A stretch of 64,000 bases of DNA. Origin: Gymnothorax reevesii. Its lineage: Eukaryota; Chordata; Actinopteri; Anguilliformes; Muraenidae. The DNA lies in NCBI GenBank assembly GCA_029721435.1, contig CM056576.1:113812666-113876665 (forward strand), written 5' to 3'. The notes under the pieces were generated by a model that saw only the letters and a list, made by a program, of their open reading frames with translations, had not been told where the DNA came from and made no database searches. Shown piece by piece: positions 10,891 through 22,719 of the stretch. Position numbers and translations under genes: made by a program. Numbering within the stretch: position 1 is the stretch's first letter; every line of letters starts with the position of its first letter.

Positions 10891-12302
10891 AACTGCAGCC
10901 TTTTAAGCCCAACTTTGCGGACACAAACAGCACCTCTCCGGTTAGCTTCAACTGTAGTGGCTACAATCGGGCAAAGTTATGATGAAACTGCCACATCAAA
11001 GCACACCGATCAGAATTACTGCATTTAAGTTCAGCAGGAGCATTTTTAATTAGCACGGCACGCAAACTAACATGCAGTAGCTGGTAACCGAGCATTCATA
11101 ACAACCACAGAGACAAACCCTTGCAATACAGGTTTTACAGACAGCAAGTTCCGTTTCCATGGACAGTTGTACCAAGCATCCAAATTACAAACAAGTATAA
11201 AAAGTTAGCTTCAAATGAGGTTTATGTTCAGACACCCTCTGTAGAATTTCCCCCGATATTCCTCTTGCATATTTAGAACAAAAACATTAGCAACAGTACC
11301 TTGGCTATGCTAGCTGCTGTGCTACAGCCACAATTAACTGGCTATCACGTCAGGTTGGCTCATACAGTAAAATGCAGTACAATCAAAATTCAGCTTTCTG
11401 CGTCTGTGAGTCAGGGACAGTCGCGACCGATCCAGGCTTTATTTTCAGATATTTTATAAAGCCTGCGTTTGAGGCCAGTTGTTAGTGCTAACTATCGTTA
11501 GTGGTCCTGCTAGCCACCAGTAACACGTTAGCTTACTAGCTTACCTATAACTTATTTACTGTTATATTGTTACTTATAGCTTGCGGCTACGAGAGCTTGA
11601 TCGATGCAACTGCTTCAGGTTTGAGAAGCAACTGAAATGCTTATCCTGTGTCGAATTTTCCTTAATTGACAAAGCTGTCTGGTGAAATGCTGAGTGCAAA
11701 CAGCTAACGTTCCCTTTGGCCGTGGCTGTTTGCTGCCAGCAAACAAAAAAAGCTACCCACTGATTTCTGGTGGCATTGTCTTTTGGAAGAGAAATAGGAG
11801 CTTCTGCCAGATCACCATTGAAAAAGAGACTTTGGTCTCAACTGGTTTTATCAGGTTAAATAAAGGATTTGATTGTCCATTTACTTTTGGACGCAAAGAA
11901 AAATCAATCAGCTTTGGGGGAGATACTGACAAAACTGCACCTCAAATGATCTACGGTTCTTCTTTTGTATTTCCAAAGGTGTAGACGCTGCTAAGGCATA
12001 GTATGATCTACTGTTGTTAGCTCCTGCTAGAATAGTTTCCGGTGTGGGCAGGTCCAGCGCCGTGATTGGCTCTGGCTAGGTCTGTATTAATTGGACAGCA
12101 CAACCTGACGTCTGGTTTTGCCCAGATCTTGGAACGAGCTGTACAGACAAGAAATCAGATTCACGAAATCACATTCTTTGATTACGGCAAAACCCCTGTA
12201 TCTTATGTTTAGAAACTTTTCAGAGGTTGAGTATGGACATCCAGCATTATAACATTACCTTTAAGTATTAAAAGAAGGATCAGCATAATAGGTCCCCTTT
12301 AA
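10891..12302. mobile_element. TTAA-type DNA transposon remnant (right terminus clear)
   Basis: The right end, gcataataggtccccttt followed by TTAA at 12299-12302, is a familiar fish DNA-transposon terminus with TTAA target preference. The interior has repeated gctagc and gttagc-like strings typical of that family and a ttaaataaagg tail near 11857. The frame open at 11694-11984 has no transposase motif. The left end is not identified, so the start given is approximate. Confidence 0.5.
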
Positions 12303-13490
12303 GCAAGAGAGAATAAGTTAACCTTTGAGTAAGAAGATTATTTCAAAGAAATATCAGACAGTGAAGGTTTCTTGCTTGCCATTAGTTCATTCATATAACA
12401 GAAAGGAGTGTGAAATTATTGCATGTACAAGTAATGGTCATAATATCAGAACTTCATACGATTCAAATTCAGAGATGCAAGGCCGACTGATAATAAAGCA
12501 TTTTGTCTTTTGCACTTTAAGGCCATAAGAAAATATCTGTCTACATTTTTGGCCTTTTCTAAGCATGACCAACATCACAGGCATGAAAGTACAAAAGGTG
12601 TGCTTGTCTCATAATGACCAACAAAATTATAGAGGCTTAAGTTGGGATCTATTGAATTTATGTAAAGATATCCTGAAGTGAAAAAATGCTTAATTTTGCA
12701 GGCAAATTCCTTCAGGGGGTCCCAACCACATATTAAGTATAATAATAAGTGATTGCAATTCCCCTATGAAATATCACTGAGTATGGTTCAGAAATGGTGG
12801 AGAAATCAAGGTTCAAAAATCACTGTGTACATGACAGCACTGACAAATAGAAACACATGATGTCTCTAAAGGAATATTCATCCCTACAAATGACAGAAAC
12901 TCCTCTCCTCAAACTATAAACTCCATTGTTAAACAGTAGAAAGGACAGCCATAATGCAGAAACTGACAACCAACAATCTAATCTTATTTGTCTGCGGCAG
13001 TGGGTCTGGGTCCCAAACTTAGTCCTGGAGGACCCCACTGTATGCTTTCTTTTTTGTACTAACCAGTGTGGCAGTCCCAGACTTGTAACAAGCTGTAAAT
13101 CTTCCTAAAATAATGGATTTTTAATGGGGGATTACTTGAAATCTTAAATCAAATCACATTCTGCCAGAAATAAACTATCCATGCCAAGAAGAATAAATAT
13201 TCTGGGGACATGTAATGCTTCATGGTCTATATTGCAAACAATACATACACTGTAATGTGCATAGAAAGGGATGAAAAGAGGTAAATTATCTATAACTGAT
13301 AAAATGAAAGACTGACATCAAACATCTGCTGTCAGTGTGGGCTCCTGGGTACTTAAATATAACCCGCTTGAAGGAAATATTGGGTGAATCTGAATTCTCT
13401 TCACCCAGAGGCCTTGTTCCTTTCCTGTCCAGTGTTCCTGGACGTCACGAGCGCTATGTTCACGCTATTAGGCTGAAGTGACTCAAATTC
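12303..13490. other. Spacer with a fragment of a dispersed repeat
   Basis: Mostly unique AT-rich sequence. A short stretch at 13010-13050 (tcctggaggaccc) resembles the ends of common fish dispersed repeats; a reverse-oriented relative occurs at 15790-15830. No coding feature is visible. Confidence 0.4.
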
Positions 13491-13496
13491 TTTTTC

Positions 13497-13990
13497 AGTC
13501 AGGACAACTTTGTCAGCATAAAGAGTTTATTTAGAATTGGCATTGACATCTGGGCGGTAAGGTTCTGTTCTGAAGCTCCCTGCCCTTCCATGTGCACACA
13601 TGTAATGCCCCAAGGCAGGGAGAGCAGCAAATTAAACCTCCCCAGAACAGAGCAGGCATGGACAAGAACACGGTGGAGATGGGGAGGGGATGGGTTGCAA
13701 AAGTGCTGGCAGGCAAAAAGGAGAAGACAGCAGGCAGCTTTAAATAAAGTGCTGTACTTGATCTCATCCAATCGGGAAGTTTGGGTAGTCAGCTGACCTG
13801 CACGATCACTTGCAGCAATTAGCTGAGCCAGAGGCGCTTGCCTCAACCAATGAACGAGCTAGGCAGGACAGCCTGGGCCGTGCAATCAGCTGAGGCAGTC
13901 AGCTGAGCCCTGAGCTGAGTGAGAGGCGCTTGCCTCAACCAATGGCTAGTTATACTGAACAGCTTGGGCCGAGCGGTCAGCTGCACCAGA
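13497..13990 (-). mobile_element. LTR-like block with internal 92-bp offset duplication
   Basis: On the minus strand an aataaa signal (near 13527) lies close to the end of a C-rich, promoter-like block, which suggests an LTR or retroposon end. The 22-base string gaggcgcttgcctcaaccaa plus tg occurs at 13831-13852 and again at 13923-13944. Several cagctga strings surround both copies. The frames open on both strands between 13499 and 13846 show no protein domain. Confidence 0.4.
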
Positions 13991-14039
13991 TGGGCCATTG
14001 GCAAGGGGATTTAAGTTTAAGGCGTGACTCTGTTGCCTG

Positions 14040-14760
14040 CCTGAACTAACGCAACGCTCAATTTTTGCCGTGATGTGACACAGGTCTGATGTTTTAAGGT
14101 CGTATGGACACAGAAACCCGATCTTGTATCCGATTGGATTTGGGATCTTCAAATCAGAATTGAGCCAGTTTCGTGTCTGGTTCTGGATCGGATACAAATA
14201 CGGATACGTGGCCATGCAATGTGAATGTGAACCGTCAGATCGGAATCCTTGCAGCTTTTAGCCTGTGTGCATGTGCTGAGTGCTGTAAAAAATGTAAAAA
14301 ACAAACAGACTGGCTTTTTTGCTCTCTCAGTCTCACAAGGTACTTCTTACGAACTGGTTTCCGTCCTCAAGGGCAAAATCCGGTCTATGCATTTGCTTCA
14401 AGCGCAACAATTTTCTTGGTTTGAATCAAGTTTTAATATCATAAGTGCTCTCACAAGTATGACAGTTTTGTTACTGATAACTTGTCCAGAAATGCATCAA
14501 TGAGTGTATGCCTGCAGTTCCGGAGGGCAGAGGCGTTCACATTACAGATAGAAACGGGACACTTGAAATTCTGAATTTGAACCATCGGGATTGGCAAATC
14601 TGATCCGAGAAAAAAACTGAAATTGTTGACCGAGGCTTGTAATGTCAATATTGCGCCAGAAACGTCACGTGGGTCAAGGGAAAGTTGCGGAAAGATTCTG
14701 GTTACCTTAAGGCATGTTTGAAAAAAAATTGACATCCGTACCTTCAGTGTGTCAGGAGCT
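14040..14760. repeat. Probable dispersed repeat remnant
   Basis: The segment has alternating gatcggat / cggataca strings at 14120-14260 and gtgaatgtgaacc at 14220-14232, features shared with known fish non-autonomous DNA transposons. No terminal repeats could be paired. Open frames on either strand lack domains. Confidence 0.3.
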
Positions 14761-14998
14761 CAACAGAGATTAATGATGACAAGACTGATCCAATGAGAAA
14801 ACTACAATAAATTATGAATCTAGTCCCTAAAGCTGCAAGGCTTCATGCTCCATAATCTAAGAGTCCTTCCTTCCAAGGCTGGTCCTGCATGACCTTGCTA
14901 TAAAGAAGCAATAAAGGAGCTAATTGTCAGCTTTGCTTCATGAAATAGCCAATTTGGTGCTTCTAGTCATAGCCACCAGCAAAGTTAATTCTGGCTCA

Positions 14999-15415
14999 TA
15001 CACAGTACTGTGCAAAAGTCTTTGGCACCCTACTTTTCTTTCTATTTAAATATGGCATTAGATGTAAATTTTTTGTTTTCCACATTAGTGTTGCTGAAGA
15101 TAAAAAGTATATTTGAAATTGCAAATTCTAATTTAAAAAATAGATTTATAAATAAATGTTGGTATTTCATTAAAAATAATTGATCCAGATAATATATCCT
15201 TCACAGAGCCCTGATGTCACCATCATTATGGCTGTGTTCAATTACTTGAAGGGATAGAAGCAAGGGTCAGACCACAAAAAAATGGTAGCAAGTTTTCCAC
15301 TCTGTTTGCAGGGTGCCAAAAGCCAATCATCTTAAAAAACTATAGCATTACATATAAGCATATTTGCCAAACAAACTTGCTTCAAATGTGCCTTAGACTT
15401 TTGCACAGTGCTATA
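14999..15415. mobile_element. Tc1-like MITE, TIR actgtgcaaaagtct
   Basis: Left end TACACAGTACTGTGCAAAAG continues to tctttggcac. Right end (15387-15415) is gtgccttagacttttgcac followed by agtgctata, its near-perfect reverse complement. The 417-bp copy is flanked by TA. The AT-rich interior has no transposase. This terminal sequence belongs to a Tc1/mariner family widespread in fish. Confidence 0.85.
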
Positions 15416-17524
15416 TGTTATCAAGAAAATTGCCTTGCTCTTTAGAGAATTCATAGTCACCCAAAATATTCAATGATACAGCAAATGATAATGAGGAAAA
15501 CCTGCATTGTGTTCAGTTTTAAGAACATAATCACAAATTAAACAATCTGATTTTTAATCAACTGCATGGACCTGGTTAACTTTTTACCCTTGTTACTTTG
15601 AGTTTCCCCATAAACCTGAAGCTTTCATTTGTTACCTCTTTTAAATAATATCTGGCCTAACATGTTTGGCATCTTGTAGATTAAGACAGTAAAATACCCC
15701 ACAGGACATCAAAGCACCTAATTAAGAAAAATGACATTTGGTCAAAATTCTGAAATTGAAATTATGGTTTGAACAAAAGCCAGCATACCTGGGTCCTCCG
15801 GAGCCGAGTTTGAGAACCACTAATCTACAGAATCTAAAAATACATGAAATTCCAATCAATGCTGTTGGATAAAATGAAAATAACTGAGAAATTCTGAAAC
15901 TGTACACACCCTTGTAACACAGGTGGCAGATGCATTTATGCAGAAAGGCAAACTGTTCAGAATTCGACATCTTGCGCGCAAATGTTCTCAGACTCAATTA
16001 TAAATGATAGATAGGTTTACTGGTGTACTTGCAATACGGCAGTGTGCCCAAAGGCTGAGCCCCGAGGCAGCTACCCGAAATTAACATGATTTCACTGAGG
16101 TCGGGGGCCAGTGAATTAAATAATTCCTTGATCATGCATGCATACTAATATGAGGTTGACGAGCAAAGTCATTCTCAATGCAAAAGCTTCTGCTTTTTTC
16201 TTTTTTTTTTTGATCCAGCATGGACATTTCTCTACAGTTATCAATAAAATACCATCATAATAAGACCGTGAAAATTAGATATGTTAATTATTGAGTCACT
16301 CTGAGTGACCTAATTTCTGCTAAATGTCTTGAGTCGTGATCTGCTTTGCTTCAGAAGTAAGACTATGCTATGGATGGCGTGTCTCCAAACAATTTTGCCC
16401 TGATATCCAATTTTCCATCTTTCAGTGAGGACTTCTCTGTACCCTTTACTACTGACAAGAATAAAACACCCACTGCTAAAAACACAGTGCTTAAAATGTA
16501 TGAATTGGGGTGAAAAAAAATGTTCTTTGGCAGGATGGTTTTACAGTGGTTTTACACTCAGCAGTTGTGCTTTATTGACAAAGTTTAACTGCACATTGTG
16601 TCTAGACTTTCTATTGTCTGTATTTATGGAAGGCAGCAGCTTCTGTCTTCCTGTGGAAGCTCATGAGGTACCTCCTACTTCAAGGACCACTAGGTGCACG
16701 TTACTATTTTTAAGCCAGAGAAGCCTTAATGTTTTGAATTAGGCAATTCATTGAGATGATGCTGGCTATCTAAGGCAGCTAACTAAAGCAAAATATCCCT
16801 GGAAGTCTGAAAAAGCAGAGGGGGGTAGAACTTATGACGTACTCCAACGAATTTATCAGAATTGTTCTGCATCATATACGCAATTTACATAGAAACATTT
16901 TTGCTAAACCAATCGATGTAATTGTAACTATTCTCCTCTTCTTTGGTTTCATTCTATAATGGGCATGTGTGCCTAAGTTTTAAAATAAAATCTGCATGCA
17001 GATGACAGCTAACATTTGAAGGAGCAGTCAATTTGCTACCAGCACAAACCAAATTGAACACTTTCCCTGCCAGTGTATGTTCTTAAGTTGCCAGCGACTG
17101 CTAGCGTTTTTGATAAAATTCACTGGTATTGGGATGCCTGTTTTTATCGGAGGACCAGCAACAGCGCCCCCAACCATTTAACAGTGAAAATGTTGATTGT
17201 CAGAATATCTTGCTAATGGTAAAGAAAGTATCCTGTCAAAATTCCCAGAAAATTTTGTCACAAGCAGGGAATGGGTTAATAAATCATGTTGAAGAAAAAA
17301 GATGTTAATGTTAGACTTTTAACCTTATTTAAATCAGCCAAGCTGTGGATCGGGAAAAGTCTTGTCACGATACAGGACATGACAGATTTCTGCTTTAATC
17401 CTCACTTGCAGCTGTAGAATAAAAAGATCCCATTTCTAATGGGAGGTTTACTGCCCATGGTCATTCCAATCCTAAATCTGACTTCACGGGACTTTAAACA
17501 GTCGGTGAGAAGACTGGTGAAAGT
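15416..17524. other. Intronic spacer, nothing recognised
   Basis: AT-rich sequence with a T-rich tract near 16197-16211 and a weak dispersed-repeat end near 15790-15830. I see no exon, RNA gene or paired repeat. Confidence 0.5.
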
Positions 17525-18300
17525 CTAGCCGTTGAAGAGACTGTAGTGACTGTGGTAGTGTTCAGTGTTAGCAGGGGCATTCAAGGCCATTGTTAGCAGC
17601 AGGTGGGAGAAGCAGACAGTGGCAGGGAGAATGAGCCCCTCGGGAGCGTCACTGCTCATTTCCGAGCTGACCCAGTTCTGCCTCGAATCGCGGCTCGCAC
17701 GGCCACGGGAATTGCGAATGGGGCAATGGAGGGAGATACCGGTACCATCGCTAACCGGCCCAACGACAGAGTAACTAAGTCTGAACGCGCTGAGGCATTG
17801 CAGCTGGCTGCCGCTGCTCTTTGATTTCCCTCCCAGGAAAAGAATGCATTGCAGGCTGACTCTGAGCCTTGGCATAAGTCAGAGAACAGCAGGGGGTGAT
17901 GTAAAACTGGCAGAGGCACCTGGAACCCAGCACCAGCCAAGTCATCGCCCCTTTCCAAATGCGAGACGACCGCCACAATCCCTCTTCACGCCGCTCCACT
18001 CAGGACCGTGCCAGAATAAAGCAGGGCCCCAACCCCCGCCCATACTATATACCACCCAGTCCACGCATTGGATGCTGTGGGCCATTAAAAATCCATAGCC
18101 CCAAGCCGGTAGTGTGCAATGAATCTGAGCCCTCGCTGACGCCCAGGAAAATATGTTCTCTCGTCCAGCCATTACCGCGTTATTGTGCCATTGACCACAT
18201 TAAAAGGTCAGGCCACGAGATGGCCGGCTCATCATACAGCCATCCGCCAACCCATCTGACTGCATACTTACAGTCTGCGATATACCCTGGATATTGAAGA
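17525..18300. promoter_or_regulatory. GC-richer unique block, candidate intronic regulatory element
   Basis: This block is markedly less AT-rich than its neighbours, contains no recognisable repeat and keeps several overlapping frames open on both strands (for example minus 17875-17525 and plus 17959-18297). None of the translations shows a family motif or sensible exon borders. Such islands in long introns of developmental receptor genes are often conserved enhancers. That is inference only. Confidence 0.3.
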
Positions 18301-18644
18301 CAAGCTCAATTCACGTTCATCCCATTCGTACCACACAATGGCCCTTGAAACTCCAAGGTTGCTGCCTTTCACTCATCTTGGTCTACAAGAGTAATGCTGT
18401 ACATGTCACAGCTGAACAGGATTTATGAGTGTCATTTGTCCAATTCTTTTTTTTGTCAAACTGCGACTCAGATGAATCATGCAAATCTTAAATCTTATAT
18501 TTTCAATAAAAAATATTTATTGGTGACTAACTGAATAATTTTAGCGATTCATATGATTATTTAACGACTTCCAAATATCAAGAAATGCTTTTAATTGTGT
18601 ATTTTAAAAAAAATCATGCCATTTTACTCAGAGCCTCACCTTAT

Positions 18645-19231
18645 TTAAAGAGCACCTAATAAGGTTTTTAATTCTTTCAATGTCATAGAGTAAATCATAT
18701 CATTTTTATGCCCATTTAAAAGGTCTGTGTCGGAAAACAACTGTCATCGCCAGACGAAGCACTTTCTGTCACAAAATCCACTGCACCAGTGCTGACTGAA
18801 ATTCCCCAATAGCTTTTGGCCATTTTTTTCATCAATAGGTGATGTCACTATTTGAATTTTCACACCAATGAGATAGTTTGACACGGCACCCTTGAATCAA
18901 GTGGGTTCTGCCCACAAGGCTACACAGATGTTTGTTTCTAAAGCTCATTTACACAAAATCTATTCATGGTAAGGGGCGTGACATTACACACGCACGAACG
19001 GTGGACCAATCACAAGTGAGTGATCAAGTAGACCAATCACAGCACGCTGAGGTGTTCGGGAGGGCGGGAGCAGGAACTTCAACAGAGCGTTTCACAGACA
19101 GGTACTGCCAAAATGGCCAGCACGAAAAAAACTCCAGTGTTTTTTAAACAATGACGCATTTAAACCTTTTTTAGCAAACTTTAGGAATGCAAGAATGACC
19201 AATGAAAAGTCACATAATAGGGACACTTTAA
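18645..19231. mobile_element. TTAA-flanked MITE, diverged TIRs
   Basis: The left end reads TTAAAGAGCACCTAATAAGG (18645-18664) and the right end is cataatagggacactttaa (19213-19231), whose reverse complement begins TTAAAGTGTCCCTATTATG. TTAA is present at both borders. The 587-bp interior contains a repeated gaccaatcaca segment (19003 and 19031) and no transposase frame. Confidence 0.7.
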
Positions 19232-19745
19232 TGCTCTATATCCACAAATTTAGAAAAAAAATGGCACCGTTGATGGCAGAAGTAGAACATAGAAAAGTAC
19301 CATAGTCCTTGTGGATGGCAAGCGGCAGTCATTGTGAATTTCAGCTCACAGACGTGTTCAGTGGTCAGGTCCACAAACGAATTTTTGATGTTAGATTCAT
19401 CTTGCTAATGAGTGAAGTTACTGGAGGAAACTTGCTGCAGTGTTCATTCTCAAATAGGCTTCTTTCAACAGCCAACATCTGCACAGCGCAATTTAACTAA
19501 TTAGGCCTGATCACTGGAAATGGATTCATTATAATAGCGAGATACCAATTATGATAAATTTAGGATGGGGATGGATAATTGTGGCTGTTATCCTATTGTT
19601 TTATTTTTCTTTAAGGAGGAGTGGGCCAATCGTGGAGAGCTACAGGTTGTGCTGGTTTTTGGTTTATGTTCTCACCACCCACTCAAGACACAATGTGAGG
19701 TAAGTCTGTGTAATCAACTGCTTTTGACCCATTCCCTGCTAAGGA
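19232..19745. other. Intronic spacer, nothing recognised
   Basis: AT-rich unique sequence between a TTAA-type MITE and a CA microsatellite. No coding or RNA feature could be supported. Confidence 0.45.
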
Positions 19746-19749
19746 CAAA

Positions 19750-19823
19750 TATACACGCACACGGACACATACACACACACATGCACACACACTCAGACAC
19801 ACACACACACACACACACATATA
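19750..19823. repeat. (CA)n microsatellite, interrupted
   Basis: Interrupted CA dinucleotide run; the cleanest part is 19797-19818. It creates artificial histidine/threonine- or cysteine/valine-rich frames on both strands. Confidence 0.95.
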
Positions 19824-19859
19824 TAAACAGAATATAAATAAATAAAACAAAATAACAAT

Positions 19860-20051
19860 GTAAAGGATGAAGACATTTTGGAAGATGAGGAAAACAACAA
19901 GCTGCAATTGATTGCACATGATCATATTTCCTTCTTTCAAACTTTCCAAACCACTTGGCACATAAAAATCACCATCTTCACTACTTTCATCGTATTCCCC
20001 GTCTGTACCGACAAAAATTTTCTTCATCTCTTCCTCTGATGGGTTACACAA
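19860..20051 (-). other. Short acidic open frame, unidentified
   Basis: Reading from an ATG at 20051, the minus strand encodes about 45 acidic residues (containing the string DGEYDESSEDGDF) before entering sequence with no coding look. Such acidic N-termini occur in some DNA-transposon proteins, including piggyBac types, but no catalytic motif follows. It is therefore left unassigned. Confidence 0.2.
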
Positions 20052-20770
20052 GGATGACGTGCCATTTTGACTTTCAAAGAATAAAAAGTGGGGCTTTCTG
20101 GGAAATGCGTGAATGCTTGTTGTCAGCGGTCTTTTCGAGTCAGTGCCAGACTCTTCTCAGCCACCGGCACAAGTGGCGCGATTATATTTGCACAGCCGCA
20201 GTCTGGGTCAAACGGTTGCTTTGAGGTTGCAATATAAGTTCTTGGTGACTGCATGGCTGCAGCAATGACGTATATATACACGTCCTTTGCAGGAAAGGGA
20301 TTATTCAATCAAAAAAGTTCAGACTCAGAGTAACAATAAAGACCAGTCCTCTCCGAGACCAGAATTGGCTGCCCCTGCTTTAAAGTCCCTGATCTTGACC
20401 AATGAGGTCCGAATAACCTAGGTTGACCCTTTCACACAGAAGTTTCAGGTCCTGAGCAGCATTGGGTACATGAGTAGAATATCACGCGTCAACCCTTTCA
20501 CACCATTGGTTTTGAGTGAAAGGGGTATAAGAATGCAATTCTGATTTGATCACGGAAAAAAAAAACATTAGAACACAAACATACACACAACCTGTTTGCA
20601 AGAAAGAGGCCTCATCCAGTCCAATTTTTGTAATCCTGCCATGGCATTATCAGCAGGACAGTTTTACTACATTGAACTGATTCCAAATAAAGCAGCTATA
20701 AATAAAACATGGGTATTTGCTGTTTTCATTTTAAGACAGCTCAATCATATGAGGAGCCAAAAAAGGTTCT

Positions 20771-20829
20771 TGAAGCCTCAGTAATCCATTAACCTGCTGT
20801 TGAAGCCTCAGTAATCCATTAACCTGCTG
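20771..20829. repeat. Perfect 30-bp direct tandem duplication
   Basis: The unit beginning tgaagcctcagtaatccatt and ending aacctgctg is present twice with no mismatch, at 20771 and 20801. Lack of divergence indicates a recent duplication. Confidence 0.95.
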
Positions 20830-21697
20830 CGGAGTCCTGCCAAATCACACAAGCCCACCAAGTAACATCAAAACACTTCCGAAGCCTCTGGGTTTCAGAC
20901 CATAATCACCAAACCACATGATAGCATTTTGCTAATCAGACTCCTGAAAAGCAATTTGACAGCAACAATTTTAGGCTTGCAAGGTTTCTGAACAAAAACT
21001 AAATTTTAATGGCAGTATAATGCTTAAAGCAAACACGCATAAACAAAGACACAGTCACTTTGTTATGCACCCTTGCGGACAGAAAATGCTGAAACAAAAT
21101 TACAGCACAGATTTCAGGGTGATTGCAGGATCAAATAGCAACGCAGTGTCATCTGTCATCCGTAAAAAAAAAACAAACACTGTGATGCCATTCAGCAAAA
21201 TAAAAGTTGAAATCGGAAGTGTCTTCAAACACATTTAAATCCGCAACAGACAACTCCTTATAAGCTTTTTAATAAATTTTAAGAAATTTGAATGAAACAT
21301 TCTGCTTGCAAATCACTTTCTCAAAGTTATTTTAAATCATTTTGGCAAGTATATTCATTAATAAGCATAAAAAGTGAGGCAAAAATGTAGTTCCCAAGCA
21401 AGTCAGTAAAATGAAAATCAATTCGATCTTGCAATTTTAGAGTTCCATAAAAGAAACAAACTTTGCATTGATCAACGACCCAAAACTACTCAACAGCAGC
21501 AACTAGTGCGTGTTGGGGTGACTGACAAAACCTCCAAGTGCATCTCATATCAATCACCTAAGTCTGTCAGAAATATAGCATGATTTTTTTGCCAACAGAA
21601 TTACAAATTGAAACAACCTTGAGCAATGTCAATCCTACACAAATAACCCAGCATTACAGCCTTTACAACATCACGTTCGACCTTTATTGCTACTTAC
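20830..21697. other. Intron 2 of lrp8, donor-proximal part
   Basis: AT-rich sequence immediately downstream (in gene direction) of the exon 2 donor. Nothing coding is visible. The intron runs off the left edge of the window, so it is longer than about 21 kb unless an exon was missed. Confidence 0.55.
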
Positions 21698-21817
21698 GAC
21701 AGTTTTCTTCGTCGCTGTTGTCAGAGCAGTCGTCGTCATCATCGCACCGCCAGATGGTTGGTATACATCTTTCGTTCCTGCATTGAAACTGGCCGGTCTC
21801 ACAATCCGTTTTAGTTC
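21698..21817 (-). CDS. lrp8: lrp8 (ApoER2-like) coding exon 2: first LDL receptor class A repeat
   Basis: This 120-base exon encodes one complete LDL receptor class A module. Its six cysteines are in the usual order, with the signature [14 protein letters not shown] followed by the calcium-binding acidic cluster [11 protein letters not shown]. Class A modules bind ligands (reelin and apolipoprotein-E-type ligands in ApoER2) on the extracellular face. The exon is preceded by an AG acceptor (21819-21818) and followed by a strong GTAAGTA donor from 21697. Both junctions are phase 1, the rule for class A exons in this family. Joining to exon 1 restores a glycine codon. The CRNERCIP and WRCD strings fit lrp8 better than vldlr or ldlr, by recognition. 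Later exons are not in the window. The family call is firm; the exact paralogue is less so. Confidence 0.85.
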
Positions 21818-22626
21818 CTGCATTTGAAATAGAATACTAAAATTAATGCGTAGACTTCTCATACACGCAGATACTCTGCCTTCTACATGGAACAGTTTTT
21901 GCTACTCTGTTGGTCCGTGGGATGCGTGAATAAGCTACCCGGGAAAGAGCGAGGTCAATTAATGGGACTATTCATTGCAATGGCGGGGCATGCGATCGGC
22001 TGAACACATAAAAAATGTCTGAATGGTAACAAGGTACGCTAGTCACCTTGCTTATTCAGGAACTCTGACAGCAACGTTCAGAACTCAGACAGAAGAGCCA
22101 CTGTAGATTTGCATCTACCCGCACTTGCCATAATTGGCATTACAAAATATAGCGTAGCATCAAGACCACTGTCCTGCTTACACTTTTGCACTGCAATTAC
22201 GCACAGGCTTTCAAGGCTTTTGATTCTATAGATTCTGTCAGGCACCCACATGCAGAATTTATAAACTATTACTGATATAACCAACAACAAAATGAATTTA
22301 TATCAATGAAAGATCTGGATTTCACAATCGCACGTAGTGGACGGGGGGGAAATAATCATTCGGGTGAAAAATTAATTGCATTGAATATTCTACAACAAAA
22401 ATTCATAAAATTCACAAAATCGTTTCTAGCAGGTTGGCTGATTGCAGAGGAGTTTTAGAACACAGAACAATAATTTCGGGGAAGATAAATATTTCATAAA
22501 ACACTCTTCAGAGGGCTCATCATCACAAAGACGCGGTGAGCATCCTTGCATCAACAGTATAGCCTAGTGTCTCGTGCACGCAGTTCCACGGCAATTATGT
22601 CTAATTCAAAGCAAAATACAACTAAC
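21818..22626 (-). other. lrp8: lrp8 intron 1 (809 bp)
   Basis: The intron begins GTTAGT at 22626 and ends with atgcag just before 21817, reading on the minus strand. It is phase 1. It contains no recognisable repeat or gene. An 809-bp first intron followed by a very long second intron is inferred from the two exons. Confidence 0.75.
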
Positions 22627-22693
22627 CTTCCGATGACCGAAGCTCCAACAATAACAAAAGCGCCAACATAAGCTTCCCTATTTCTCCCCTCAT
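22627..22693 (-). CDS. lrp8: lrp8 (ApoER2-like) coding exon 1: signal peptide
   Basis: From the ATG at 22693-22691 the exon encodes 22 residues plus one base: a charged start (MRGEIGK), a hydrophobic core (LMLALLLLLEL) and a small-residue end, a typical secretory signal peptide. It ends in a GTTAGT donor at 22626. A first exon that is almost only signal peptide with a phase 1 intron is the usual gene structure of the LDL receptor family. The start is supported by purines at -3 (G) and +4 (A). A second in-frame Met lies at codon 9 but would shorten the charged region. An upstream short ORF overlaps the start codon. Little protein identity can be judged from a signal peptide alone, so the call depends on exon 2. 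Confidence 0.75.
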
Positions 22694-22719
22694 CTCTCGC
22701 AGAGGCGATGCGTGTTCAT
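22690..22719 (-). promoter_or_regulatory. Upstream ORF overlapping the lrp8 start codon (ATGA)
   Basis: An ATG at 22719-22717 opens a frame of nine sense codons that ends in TGA at 22692-22690. That stop overlaps the lrp8 ATG (22693-22691), giving the four-base overlap ATGA. The upstream ATG has a weak context (T at -3), so leaky scanning or reinitiation could both feed the main start. Whether it is in the mRNA depends on the transcription start site, which is not known. Confidence 0.55.

Noticed and set aside
17525..17976. Frames of 106-116 codons near 17.6-18 kb as an lrp8 exon
   Set aside because: The cysteine spacing and SDE-type acidic clusters of LDL receptor class A repeats are absent, and no phase 1 exon borders were found.
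1..21660. Search for lrp8 exon 3 on the minus strand
   Set aside because: No stretch with the class A pattern and splice sites was recognised by eye. A profile search could still find one.
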